This document shows, piece by piece, positions 52,797-61,364 of a stretch of 64,000 nucleotides of DNA. The notes beneath the pieces were generated by a model that worked only from the letters and a program-made list of their open reading frames with translations, was not told where the DNA came from and made no database searches. The stretch's first letter is position 1. The number at the start of each line of letters is the position of its first letter. The position numbers and the translations under genes were made by a program. Source of the DNA: Saprospiraceae bacterium UBA7687 (GTDB taxonomy: Bacteria; Bacteroidota; Bacteroidia; Chitinophagales; Saprospiraceae); contig DLGT01000005.1 of the NCBI GenBank assembly GCA_002482845.1, forward strand, positions 12,418-76,417, in the 5' to 3' direction.

Positions 52797-54281
52797 ATGC
52801 AAAGTGAAAACATTAAGCCAGTAAGCCCCAATGAAAACGAAATCATTGAAAATAAAGAACTAAGCATTTGGGAAGCTCTTTTCCCAGTTTTCATTCTTGT
52901 GGGTATGTTGGCTTACAATATTTATATTTTTAAAGATAGTGCTTTAGGAGGGAGTAATCAATTTATTCTTCTCATCGGTGCCGCAGTTGCCGCAATAGTT
53001 GGTTTTAAAAACAAGGTGAAGTTTGCACAGATGATGGAAGAAGTAAGCCACAACGTTAAGTCTACATCAGGCGCAATACTTATATTACTTATGGTAGGAG
53101 CATTGTCTGGTACTTGGCTTTTGAGTGGCATCATTCCCACTATGATTTATTATGGACTTCAAATATTATCTCCTTCAATATTTCTAGCTGCTTCATTGAT
53201 TATTTGTTCTATCATTTCTATAGCTACTGGAAGCTCATGGTCTACCTCCGCAACAGTTGGAATCGCATTGATAGGAATAGGAAATACGATGGGTATAAAT
53301 CCTGGGATGACCGCAGGAGCTGTTATATCGGGCGCTTATTTTGGAGATAAATTATCTCCGCTTTCTGATACTACCAATCTTGCTGCAGCTATGGCTGGGG
53401 CAGATCTTTTTGATCACATTAAGTATATGCTGATTACTACAGTCCCTTCGATGGTTTTTTCTTTAATAATTTTTATCATTATTGGTCTGAACCTATCTGC
53501 AACTGGTAATCCAGATATCTCGGATAAACTGGCAGCAATCGACGCATCATTTAATATCAGTCCATGGCTATTTTTGGTTCCTGCGACAGTCATTTTTTTG
53601 ATAGTTAAAAAAACACAGCCATTAATTGCCCTTTTAGCTGGGGCACTTTTGGGTGGATTAGCAGCGATCATTGCTCAACCTGATATTGTGATTAAAGTTG
53701 CTGGAGGGACGATACTCGACTTTAACACAGCTTACAAAGGTGTTATGACAGGATTGACCACTAAAACAGCTGTTGAGACATCTAATCCTGAATTAAATGA
53801 TCTTTTTACAGGCAAAGGTATGGAAGGAATGCTTAGTACGATCTGGCTGATACTATGTGCGATGGTATTTGGTGGTGTTATGGACGCTATTGGTGCTTTG
53901 GCTCGTATTAGCCAAGCGCTGCTCAATATGTTTGACTCCATCTTTGGCCTATTTGCCAGTACTGTTTTTTCTTGTTTGGCTATCAATGTAACTGCATCAG
54001 ATCAATATCTAGCTCTAGTCATACCTGGTAAAATGTATAAAAAAGCCTTTGCCGACAAGGGTCTGCATCCTGTAAACCTTAGTCGTACACTCGAAGATAC
54101 GGGTACTGTAACTTCAGTACTCATTCCATGGAATACTTGTGGTGCCTATAATGCTGGAGTCTTGGGTGTACCTACTGTCGACTATTTTATCTATGCTATT
54201 TTCAACTGGGTCAGTCCATTTATGACATTACTAGTTGCGGCGTTTAAATTCAAGATAAAAGAAATCGTTCCCACAAAGTAG
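52797..54281 (+). CDS. nhaC: Na+/H+ antiporter, NhaC family
   Basis: A 494-residue polytopic antiporter of the IT superfamily exchanging sodium for protons. Marks include the SGTWLLSGIIPTMIYYG and GSSWSTSATVGIALIGIG segments, GAVISGAYFGDKLSPLSDTTNLA (the signature region, positions about 178-200), and the late TASDQYLALVIPGKMY and LEDTGTVTSVLIPWNTCGAYN. NhaC and malate-lactate antiporters (MleN) are close, so the exact ion pair is not certain. It is divergent from the efflux operon; the next gene, lon, has its own promoter. Confidence 0.88.
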   Translation: MQSENIKPVSPNENEIIENKELSIWEALFPVFILVGMLAYNIYIFKDSALGGSNQFILLIGAAVAAIVGFKNKVKFAQMMEEVSHNVKSTSGAILILLMVGALSGTWLLSGIIPTMIYYGLQILSPSIFLAASLIICSIISIATGSSWSTSATVGIALIGIGNTMGINPGMTAGAVISGAYFGDKLSPLSDTTNLAAAMAGADLFDHIKYMLITTVPSMVFSLIIFIIIGLNLSATGNPDISDKLAAIDASFNISPWLFLVPATVIFLIVKKTQPLIALLAGALLGGLAAIIAQPDIVIKVAGGTILDFNTAYKGVMTGLTTKTAVETSNPELNDLFTGKGMEGMLSTIWLILCAMVFGGVMDAIGALARISQALLNMFDSIFGLFASTVFSCLAINVTASDQYLALVIPGKMYKKAFADKGLHPVNLSRTLEDTGTVTSVLIPWNTCGAYNAGVLGVPTVDYFIYAIFNWVSPFMTLLVAAFKFKIKEIVPTK

Positions 54282-54432
54282 GCTTTCCCCCATTTTGTAA
54301 ATTTAGACGTAAAACATCACCAATAAAGAAATAAAACATCGGTTTTATGACAATTTGTCTTAGCTTTAAGACGTTTTCCTGACAATTATTGTAGGTTTTT
54401 AAGATCTTTTATAAGTGGTATATATATTGCGC

Positions 54433-54440
54433 TACCTTTG
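54433..54440 (+). promoter_or_regulatory. -7 box of the lon promoter
   Basis: TACCTTTG fits TAnnTTTG, 71 bases upstream of the lon ATG. No heat-shock operator such as CIRCE is recognisable in the leader. Confidence 0.4.
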
Positions 54441-54511
54441 TGCTTGTGCTTCTCAATAAGTATGTTTGTCATTTTGACAAATTAAAAGCTGCACATAAAA
54501 TAATTTAATAG

Positions 54512-56926
54512 ATGTTTGATAGAAATAGATTTATGATGGATGATATGAAAGAAGAAGGTGATGTAATACCTGTTTTTTCGCTTGGTGATGATGAGTTAAA
54601 GTTTGAAGATTCTTACAAGGATACTATGCCTATTCTTGCGCTTAAGAACACTGTGCTATTTCCTGGGGTAGTAATTCCCATTACAGTAGGGCGAGACAAA
54701 TCTATAAAAGCACTTCAAAAAGCAGACAAAGGGGACAAATTTCTGGGTGTCTTAACCCAAAAAGATATGGAAAGCGAAGATCCAACACCTGAAGGATTGC
54801 ACAATGTAGGTACGATAGCTCGTATCATGAAAATTCTTAAAATGCCAGATGGAAGCACGACCGCTATACTTCAAGGTAGAAAACGTTTTACACCTGGTGT
54901 TTTTGTAGAAAACGAAAAAATGCTGGAAGCCACCATCAATATTATCGAAGAAAGTGTGCCTCTTAAAAATATTGAGTTTAATGCCATCATGTCTACGGTA
55001 AGAGATTTTTCTAAAAAAATTGTTGAGCTTTCACCCAATATTCCTTCTGAAGCAAATATGATGCTTCAAAATATAAAAAACAATGGGTTTCTCCTAAATT
55101 TTATTGCTTCAAACATGAATTTAGGTGTAGCAAAAAAACAAGAAATCTTAGAAACAAGTGACTACATGACAAAGGCGCATCTCGTCATGAATGTGATGAA
55201 TGGTGAATTACAACTTTTACAAATAAAAGACCAAATAGAGTCGAAAGTAAGAGGTGATCTGGAAAAACAACAAAAAGAATATTTCCTTAACCAACAACTA
55301 AAAACCATTCAGGAAGAACTGGGAGGGAATCCACATGAAGAAGAACTCAATAGGCTTCAAAAATTAGCTGATGCCAAAAAATGGACAAAAGAAGCAAAAG
55401 CAACCTTCGATAGAGAAATTGTAAAGGCTCGACGTATCAACCCTCAAATAGCTGAGTATTCTGTTATTTTGAATTATCTAGAACTCATGCTCGATCTCCC
55501 TTGGGATGAAGTCACAAAAGATAATTTTAATCTCAAAAAAGTACGCTCTGTTCTAGACAAAGATCATTTCGGACTAGAAGATGTCAAAACCAGAATCATC
55601 GAACATCTAGCCGTACTCAAATTGAAAGGCGATATGAAAGCGCCCATTCTTTGTTTAGTTGGTCCTCCTGGTGTGGGAAAAACAAGTCTCGGCAAGTCAA
55701 TTGCCACCGCATTAAATAGAAAATTTATCAGAATGTCTCTTGGCGGGCTTCATGATGAAAGTGAAATTCGGGGCCATCGTAAGACATACATCGGAGCTAT
55801 GCCTGGTAGAATTTTACAATCTATCAAAAAAGCAAAAACATCAAATCCTGTTTTCATACTAGACGAGATAGATAAATTGAGCAAAGATTTTCGTGGTGAT
55901 CCATCTTCTGCACTATTAGAGGTGCTAGACCCTGAACAAAACTCAACATTCCATGACAATTATTTGGATATCGATTATGATCTTTCTAAAGTAATGTTTA
56001 TTGCCACTGCAAATTCATTGTCTAGCATTCAGCCCGCATTACTGGATAGAATGGAAATTATTGACATCAGTGGATATTCGATAGAAGAAAAAATAGAGAT
56101 TTCTAAAAGACATTTAGTACCAAAACAAATTGCTGAACATGGTTTGAAAGAAAAAGATGTCGTTCTCTCACCACAAATGCTGCAGTTTATCACACAAAAA
56201 TATACACGTGAATCTGGAGTGAGATCATTAGATAGAACTATCGCTGGCGTTATGCGTAGTGTGGCAAAAAAAGTAGCAATGGATGAAGAATATCAGCCTA
56301 AACTCACCCAAAAGGAAATCACAGATGCGCTTGGACCTATTAAATTTGATAATGACGAATATACAAAAGTAGACATCTCAGGTGTAGCAGTAGGTCTAGC
56401 TTGGACAAAGGTGGGTGGTGATATTCTATTTATTGAAGCAATAACAAGTAAAGGGAAAGGCAAACTCACATTGACCGGTAATCTTGGCGATGTCATGAAA
56501 GAATCCGCGTCTACAGCTTTGAGTTATATCAAAGCACATTGCACATCACTAGGAATAGAAGCTGAAGCCTTTGAATACACAGATATACACGTACATGTGC
56601 CCGAAGGTGCGATACCAAAAGATGGACCAAGTGCAGGTATCACAATGTTGACGGCTATCACATCAGCATTAAAAAACAAACCTGTCAAATCACACTTGGC
56701 AATGACAGGAGAGATTACATTAAGGGGAAAAGTCCTTCCTGTAGGCGGCATCAAAGAAAAAGTACTTGCTGCTAAAAGATCAGGTATCACTGAAATCATG
56801 ATGTGCGAAGAGAATAGAAGACACGTCGAACAAATACCTGCAGAATATATCAAGGGTATCAACTTTATTTACGTTTCTAAAATGGATCAAGTCATTGAAA
56901 ATGCGTTAGGATTTTTAGTGTTCTAA
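54512..56926 (+). CDS. lon: ATP-dependent protease Lon
   Basis: AAA+ serine protease degrading damaged and regulatory proteins in the cytoplasm. The 804 residues comprise an N-terminal substrate-binding domain (about 38-235, opening MPILALKNTVLFPGVVIPI), a helical linker, an AAA+ module with Walker A GPPGVGKT (384-391) and Walker B FILDEIDKL, and the protease domain with catalytic Ser707 (PKDGPSAG) and Lys750 (GGIKEK), 43 residues apart as in E. coli Lon. The length is normal and no insertion is evident. A terminator follows 26 bases after the stop. Confidence 0.97.
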   Translation: MFDRNRFMMDDMKEEGDVIPVFSLGDDELKFEDSYKDTMPILALKNTVLFPGVVIPITVGRDKSIKALQKADKGDKFLGVLTQKDMESEDPTPEGLHNVGTIARIMKILKMPDGSTTAILQGRKRFTPGVFVENEKMLEATINIIEESVPLKNIEFNAIMSTVRDFSKKIVELSPNIPSEANMMLQNIKNNGFLLNFIASNMNLGVAKKQEILETSDYMTKAHLVMNVMNGELQLLQIKDQIESKVRGDLEKQQKEYFLNQQLKTIQEELGGNPHEEELNRLQKLADAKKWTKEAKATFDREIVKARRINPQIAEYSVILNYLELMLDLPWDEVTKDNFNLKKVRSVLDKDHFGLEDVKTRIIEHLAVLKLKGDMKAPILCLVGPPGVGKTSLGKSIATALNRKFIRMSLGGLHDESEIRGHRKTYIGAMPGRILQSIKKAKTSNPVFILDEIDKLSKDFRGDPSSALLEVLDPEQNSTFHDNYLDIDYDLSKVMFIATANSLSSIQPALLDRMEIIDISGYSIEEKIEISKRHLVPKQIAEHGLKEKDVVLSPQMLQFITQKYTRESGVRSLDRTIAGVMRSVAKKVAMDEEYQPKLTQKEITDALGPIKFDNDEYTKVDISGVAVGLAWTKVGGDILFIEAITSKGKGKLTLTGNLGDVMKESASTALSYIKAHCTSLGIEAEAFEYTDIHVHVPEGAIPKDGPSAGITMLTAITSALKNKPVKSHLAMTGEITLRGKVLPVGGIKEKVLAAKRSGITEIMMCEENRRHVEQIPAEYIKGINFIYVSKMDQVIENALGFLVF

Positions 56927-56952
56927 ATTTATTTTATGTATAAATCATAAAC

Positions 56953-56991
56953 AAAAAGGACTGGTAATTATAGAAATTATCAGTCTTTTTT
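56953..56991 (+). terminator. intrinsic terminator of lon
   Basis: A 17-bp stem (56953-56969 with 56975-56991) containing two G-T wobbles, a 5-base loop, and A-run/T-run flanks. Confidence 0.85.
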
Positions 56992-57096
56992 GTTTATTCA
57001 GACTCTCAAATAAGAGCATATTCATAAAAATTCGTTAAAACGGTGTTAAATAGACTTTTAGGCTTATATTTACACGATTAATAATCGTTCTGTTTT

Positions 57097-57789
57097 ATGA
57101 ATAGATTATTTTTTATTTTATTTAAATGTCCATATATGTTCCAAAAGATACTTTTCCTTGTGTTGATGACTTCATTTAGTTTTCAGTTTTCTATAGCACA
57201 AAAGACTAAAGAGCCCATTAAAGTGGTTCAGTTTTCTGGTATGGTTTTTCATGAGGACGGTGGTAATCCTGTGCCTTTGCCATACACAAATGTTGCTGTC
57301 ATGGGAACTAATCGAGGAGCTGCAGCAGATATGGACGGTTTTTTCTCATTTGTAGCATTGGCTGGAGAAACCATTGTATTTTCTCGCATTGGGTTTCAGA
57401 CTGTAGAAATAAAAATTCCAGATACTCTCGTGTCAGACCAATACAAATGGATCCAAATCATGACAGAGGACAATATTATCTTGCCTGAAGCTATCATTAT
57501 GCCGTGGCCTAGTAAAGAACATTTCAAACAAGAATTCCTTGCGATTGATATCTCTAATGAATTAAGAGAAAACGCTCAAGCTAATTTAGCAGACGAAAAG
57601 TTGAAAGAAATCAGGTATTCAGTACCTGTTGATGGTCGTGAAACCACGAGTCTTGTCATAAAACAACAGGCAACAGATTATGTCTACACTGGTCAGATGA
57701 AACCCCAAAACATCTTCAACCCTATCGCTTGGAAAAAATTTATAGATGCATGGCGTAGAGGTGATTACAAAAAAAAGGAAAATAAATAA
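57097..57789 (+). CDS. secreted protein with carboxypeptidase-regulatory-like (CarboxypepD_reg) domain
   Basis: A 230-residue exported protein. Residues 45-125 form a CarboxypepD_reg-like beta-sandwich: FSGMVFHEDGGNPVPLPYTNVAV, GTNRGAAADMDGFFSF and GETIVFSRIGFQTVEI, the DGxFxF / xRxGFxxxxI pattern common at the front of SusC-like receptors. The C-terminal 100 residues are charged and unrecognised. The domain alone, without a receptor barrel, is common in Bacteroidota and of unknown role. A TATATTTA box (57064-57071) suits ATG 57097. The alternative ATG 57136 gives a more standard signal peptide (MFQKILFLVLMTSFSFQF) and is nearly as likely. Confidence 0.78.
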   Translation: MNRLFFILFKCPYMFQKILFLVLMTSFSFQFSIAQKTKEPIKVVQFSGMVFHEDGGNPVPLPYTNVAVMGTNRGAAADMDGFFSFVALAGETIVFSRIGFQTVEIKIPDTLVSDQYKWIQIMTEDNIILPEAIIMPWPSKEHFKQEFLAIDISNELRENAQANLADEKLKEIRYSVPVDGRETTSLVIKQQATDYVYTGQMKPQNIFNPIAWKKFIDAWRRGDYKKKENK

Positions 57790-57819
57790 ATTCTGTCACA
57801 AAAATAGTGCAGTAATATT

Positions 57820-57827
57820 TACCTTTG
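57820..57827 (+). promoter_or_regulatory. -7 box of the metF promoter
   Basis: TACCTTTG fits TAnnTTTG, about 90 bases before the metF ATG. The leader (57835-57916) shows no obvious riboswitch fold, in particular none of the SAM or cobalamin type that I can recognise by eye. Confidence 0.4.
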
Positions 57828-57916
57828 ACCCGTTATTAGAATTGTAAAAGCAATTAATATCTTTATTTCTTTTACAACAATTTTAGGGTAAGAATCTTTT
57901 TAGGTCAAATCGGTTT

Positions 57917-58867
57917 ATGAAAATCACAGATTATTTTGACAAGTCTCAAGGAGAGACTTTAGTATCTTTTGAAGTACTTCCTCCACTCAAAGGTGGTAGT
58001 ATGAATGACATCTTTAAGACGCTAGATCCATTGATGGAATTTAAGCCACCTTTTATAGATGTCACATATCATAGAGAAGAATTTGTCTATAATAAACAAC
58101 CTAGTGGATATTATCAGAAGGCAGCTATTCGCAAAAGACCTGGTACAGTAGGTATTTGTGCATCAATCATGCATAGATACGGCATAGATGCTATTCCTCA
58201 CCTTATTTGCGGTGGATTCTCTGTCGAAGAGACAGAAAATGCACTGATTGATCTTAACTTTTTAGGTATAAATAATGTGTTGGCATTACGTGGAGATGCC
58301 CGTCAGTTTGAAGATAAATTCATTCCAGAACCGACTGGACATAAGTTTGCTGTCGATCTCGTAAAGCAAATTAACGACATGAACCACGGTGTTTATTTAG
58401 ATAGCAACATCGAAAAAGGTACTCCCACAGAATTTTGTATAGGTGTAGCAGGTTATCCAGAAAAACATTTTGAGGCGCCAAATTTTGCCATAGATATTGA
58501 CTACCTAAAACAAAAAATAGATGCAGGAGCTAGCTATATTGTGACCCAAATGTTTTTTGACAATACTAAGTTTTTTGAGTTTAGAGATGCGTGTACAAAG
58601 GCTGGCATAAATGTTCCTATTGTACCTGGTCTCAAACCTATCACCAAAAAATATCAACTTACATCAATCCCGCGGAAGTTTTTTATCAATTTCCCTGAAG
58701 ACTTAGTCAAAGAAATGATGAAAACAGATGATAAAGATATCAAAACACTTGGTATTGAATGGTGTATCGCTCAGTGTAAGGAGTTGAAGGCCGAGGGCGT
58801 ACCTTGTCTCCACTTTTACACAATGGGTGATGTAGATACAACCTATAAAATTGTAGAAAAAATATAG
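57917..58867 (+). CDS. metF: methylenetetrahydrofolate reductase [NAD(P)H]
   Basis: FAD enzyme reducing 5,10-methylene- to 5-methyl-tetrahydrofolate, the methyl donor for methionine synthesis. The 316-residue TIM-barrel protein has the family marks SFEVLPPLKGG (residues about 15-25), DVTYHREEF, PHLICGGFSVEETENAL, LALRGDAR (the FAD/folate region), GVAGYPEKH and YIVTQMFFDN. At 316 residues it is the catalytic domain only, without the SAM-binding regulatory domain of eukaryotic MTHFR, as usual in bacteria. It converges with murI with a 4-base gap. Confidence 0.96.
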   Translation: MKITDYFDKSQGETLVSFEVLPPLKGGSMNDIFKTLDPLMEFKPPFIDVTYHREEFVYNKQPSGYYQKAAIRKRPGTVGICASIMHRYGIDAIPHLICGGFSVEETENALIDLNFLGINNVLALRGDARQFEDKFIPEPTGHKFAVDLVKQINDMNHGVYLDSNIEKGTPTEFCIGVAGYPEKHFEAPNFAIDIDYLKQKIDAGASYIVTQMFFDNTKFFEFRDACTKAGINVPIVPGLKPITKKYQLTSIPRKFFINFPEDLVKEMMKTDDKDIKTLGIEWCIAQCKELKAEGVPCLHFYTMGDVDTTYKIVEKI

Positions 58868-58871
58868 TTTT

Positions 58872-59696
58872 CTATCCTAGATCCACATGATGGCTACAAA
58901 CTTGCTGACCAAAAAACAAAGGAGCATGGGTGTCAAAATCTTGTTCAGTTCCAGTGGTAAAGAACTCTGTCGTGGCTTCTTTAGATATTTTACGTTCTAA
59001 ATTGGTATGTCTATTCAAGTAATCTTTCAAGCTTTCTGCTACTATTTCGTCTTGACTGGTAATCTTGACCGTTGGAGGTACAAGTTTTTCTAAAATATTC
59101 ATCAAGACTGGATAATGTGTACAACCGAGCAAAATGGTATCAATATCTTTTGATTGACTAAAAAGACTATCTAAATCCTTTTTAAAAAAATACAACGCTC
59201 CTTCGCTTTCAAACTCATTATTCTCTATCAATGGCACCCACATAGGGCATGCTTGCTGGAATACTTTTGCATCTGGCCAATATTTTTGAATTTCGATAGG
59301 ATAAGAATCTGAATTTACTGTCCCGCTTGTTGCTAACAAACCTATGTGATCGCTATTTGTTAGCTTGCCAATAGTCTCGGAAGTTGGTCTAATGACACCC
59401 AACACTCTATTCTCAGATTCCGTAATATGGGATAAATCGTTTTGCTGAATAGTCCTTAAAGCTTTTGCAGATGCAGTGTTACAAGCCAAGATAACTAATG
59501 GACAGTTTTGATCAAAAAACCATTTGACACATTGTAAAGTGTATTTATAAACAGTATCAAAACTTCGCGTACCATATGGTGCTCGTGCATTATCACCAAG
59601 ATAAATATAGTCATATTGTGGCAGTTGTTTTTTGATTTCCTTAAACACAGTCAATCCTCCATAACCACTATCGAATATACCTATCGGTGTTTTCAT
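58872..59696 (-). CDS. murI: glutamate racemase
   Basis: Makes D-glutamate for peptidoglycan. The 274-residue protein opens with IGIFDSGYGGLTV and has the two catalytic cysteines in LACNTASAKAL and LLGCTHYPVL. I moved the start from the longest ORF (59714) to ATG 59696 (MKTPIGIF). The upstream hairpin (59712-59749) occupies the earlier start, and the family begins a few residues before the IGIFDSG motif. It is separated from the ompH genes by that terminator, so it probably has its own promoter, which I could not locate. Confidence 0.95.
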   Translation of the reverse strand: MKTPIGIFDSGYGGLTVFKEIKKQLPQYDYIYLGDNARAPYGTRSFDTVYKYTLQCVKWFFDQNCPLVILACNTASAKALRTIQQNDLSHITESENRVLGVIRPTSETIGKLTNSDHIGLLATSGTVNSDSYPIEIQKYWPDAKVFQQACPMWVPLIENNEFESEGALYFFKKDLDSLFSQSKDIDTILLGCTHYPVLMNILEKLVPPTVKITSQDEIVAESLKDYLNRHTNLERKISKEATTEFFTTGTEQDFDTHAPLFFGQQVCSHHVDLG

Positions 59697-59711
59697 TCTA
59701 TCCTTTATAAA

Positions 59712-59749
59712 CAAAAAATGTCATTGATGAATAAACCACCAATGACATT
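59712..59749 (-). terminator. terminator of the ompH pair
   Basis: On the minus strand AATGTCATTG (59740-59749) pairs perfectly with CAATGACATT (59717-59726), followed by a T-run (TTTTTTG). It lies 35 bases after the second ompH stop. Confidence 0.75.
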
Positions 59750-59784
59750 ATTTCTAATTAATTAAATATTTTAAACTTGACATC

Positions 59785-60294
59785 TTACAGATTGATACCT
59801 AACTTAGCTTTTACCAATTTAGACGCGTCTGCAGTTGGATCTGCATACAAAACCAACCCTTGACTAGAGTCAAATATATATAAAAAACCATTTTCAGCAG
59901 CAACATCTTTAATTGCTTGATTTACTTTGTCTTGTATTGGCTTTAACAATTCTTCACTCTTCTCATAAATCTTTTGCTGACTAGATTGCTCAAACTCTCC
60001 TAGTTGACCTTCCTCAAGCTTCAACGCTGCGGATTGTTTTTCTATTTCTACAGGAGCCAACTCTCCCGTCTGCTGCTTTTTCTGAAGCTCTTGATATTTA
60101 GTCTGTAGGCTTTGCACCATTTCTTGACCTTTTTTCTGAAACATTGCTTTCATAACTTCAATATCAGAATTGGCTTGTTTTACTTCAGGCAATAACGTCA
60201 ATATCTCTTGTGTATTTATAAATCCAATTTTTTGTGCATTAACACCTAACTGAATCGAAAATACTAAGAAAAAGGCTAAAATTACTTTGTTCAT
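59785..60294 (-). CDS. OmpH/Skp-family periplasmic chaperone (second of a tandem pair)
   Basis: A 169-residue protein with a signal peptide (MNKVILAFFLVFSIQLGVNA) and a Skp fold: a beta opening (QKIGFINTQEILTLLPEVKQA), two long coiled-coil tentacle helices (about 45-130), and a closing beta segment (FLYIFDSSQGLVLYADP). Skp binds unfolded outer-membrane proteins during transit to the BAM complex. The start is ATG 60294, since the 17 extra residues of the longer ORF precede a perfect signal peptide. It follows the first ompH by 59 bases. Confidence 0.92.
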   Translation of the reverse strand: MNKVILAFFLVFSIQLGVNAQKIGFINTQEILTLLPEVKQANSDIEVMKAMFQKKGQEMVQSLQTKYQELQKKQQTGELAPVEIEKQSAALKLEEGQLGEFEQSSQQKIYEKSEELLKPIQDKVNQAIKDVAAENGFLYIFDSSQGLVLYADPTADASKLVKAKLGINL

Positions 60295-60353
60295 TATAAT
60301 ATTAAGTTGTGTTTTAATAAATTGTTTTGTGATTAAAGAGCGCAAAAATAACC

Positions 60354-60875
60354 TTAATTTTTGATATTAAGCCTCTTTTTAAGGTCTGCCGTTTTATCAA
60401 ATTCAGGATTTGTAAACAAAATACCTGATGCACCACCTTTGTCTAGGATAATGTCAAAACCCTTATCTGCTGCATATGCTTCAATAGCAGCAAATACTTT
60501 TTCTTGGATAGGTGACACCATTTCTTGTCTTTTTGTAAATAATTCGCCTTCAGGACCAAATTTTTGTTTTTGAAGCTCTCTTACTTCTGCTTCCTTCTTA
60601 AGGATCTCTTCTTCTTTTTTTGCCTTATCTTCTGCGCTCAAAAGGACTTGCTCTGCTTGAAACTTGTTATATAGACTTTTCACTTTGTCAAACTCTACTG
60701 CTATTTGTTGTCTCCATTCAGCAGAAATTCTGTCTAGTTCTGTCTCTGCCACTTTGTAATCAGGCAATGTCGATAAGATTTCATTGATATCTACGATAGC
60801 TATCTTTTGAGCATTCATGTTAAACATAAATCCTATCATAATAATAGCGGATAAAAAGATCTTTTTTGTGTTCAT
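60354..60875 (-). CDS. OmpH/Skp-family periplasmic chaperone (first of a tandem pair)
   Basis: A 173-residue paralogue of the downstream gene. It has a signal peptide (MNTKKIFLSAIIMIGFMFNMNA), then QKIAIVDINEILSTLPDYKVAETELDRI, long Lys/Glu-rich coiled coils (EDKAKKEEEILKKEAEVREL), and a late FDIILDKGGASGILFTNPEFD. The start ATG 60875 suits the promoter box at 60912-60919; the longer ORF start at 60914 would lie upstream of transcription. In Bacteroidota two ompH copies usually follow bamA; no bamA precedes them here. Confidence 0.92.
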   Translation of the reverse strand: MNTKKIFLSAIIMIGFMFNMNAQKIAIVDINEILSTLPDYKVAETELDRISAEWRQQIAVEFDKVKSLYNKFQAEQVLLSAEDKAKKEEEILKKEAEVRELQKQKFGPEGELFTKRQEMVSPIQEKVFAAIEAYAADKGFDIILDKGGASGILFTNPEFDKTADLKKRLNIKN

Positions 60876-60911
60876 TTTTCGTGAATTAAATGCGGTTAGA
60901 AAAAAATTTGT

Positions 60912-60919
60912 CAAAAATA
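60912..60919 (-). promoter_or_regulatory. -7 box of the ompH operon
   Basis: TATTTTTG on the minus strand, 36 bases upstream of ATG 60875. Confidence 0.45.
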
Positions 60920-61190
60920 CAATTTTATTGTGTTGTATCTATATATAAGACAATAACATTAATCCAAAAGTTACTAAGGCTTTGGTTTTAAAATTTCATT
61001 ATATACATATACACATTTGTTTATCAATAAGTTACGTTTATTTTGGTTAAAGTCTTGGGTCTTGTTTTAACTATAGTTTAACGTCAATAAGGCTGTTTTT
61101 CGTATCTGTTTGAATAAACTTTAATAAGATAGCTTCAATTTAAGAAACACTTTTGAAAGGTTATTAATGAAAAGACAACTATAATTCTGC
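60920..61190. other. AT-rich gap between the ompH and hutH promoters
   Basis: Divergent regulatory region without a gene or a recognisable repeat. Several TTG and TTTTG stretches occur but not at convincing -33 distances. Nothing else seen. Confidence 0.4.
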
Positions 61191-61198
61191 TACATTTG
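61191..61198 (+). promoter_or_regulatory. -7 box of the hutH promoter
   Basis: TACATTTG fits TAnnTTTG. Transcription from about 61205 would leave a leader of about 160 bases before the ATG at 61365. Within the leader TCGTTT (61321-61326) pairs with AAACGA (61333-61338). The leader is long for this genome. Confidence 0.45.
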
Positions 61199-61364
61199 CG
61201 CCAAGAATAGTTGTATTAAATACTTTAAATAATGTGTTTTTAAAATTTTGATTTATTTTTTCTTCAGAATTGCTAAATTTTATTTAGTTGTTTAATCCAC
61301 TTCTAGTTTTTGTTAATCTTTCGTTTTTTAATAAACGAACAATCATTATTGCCAAATAAAATCT

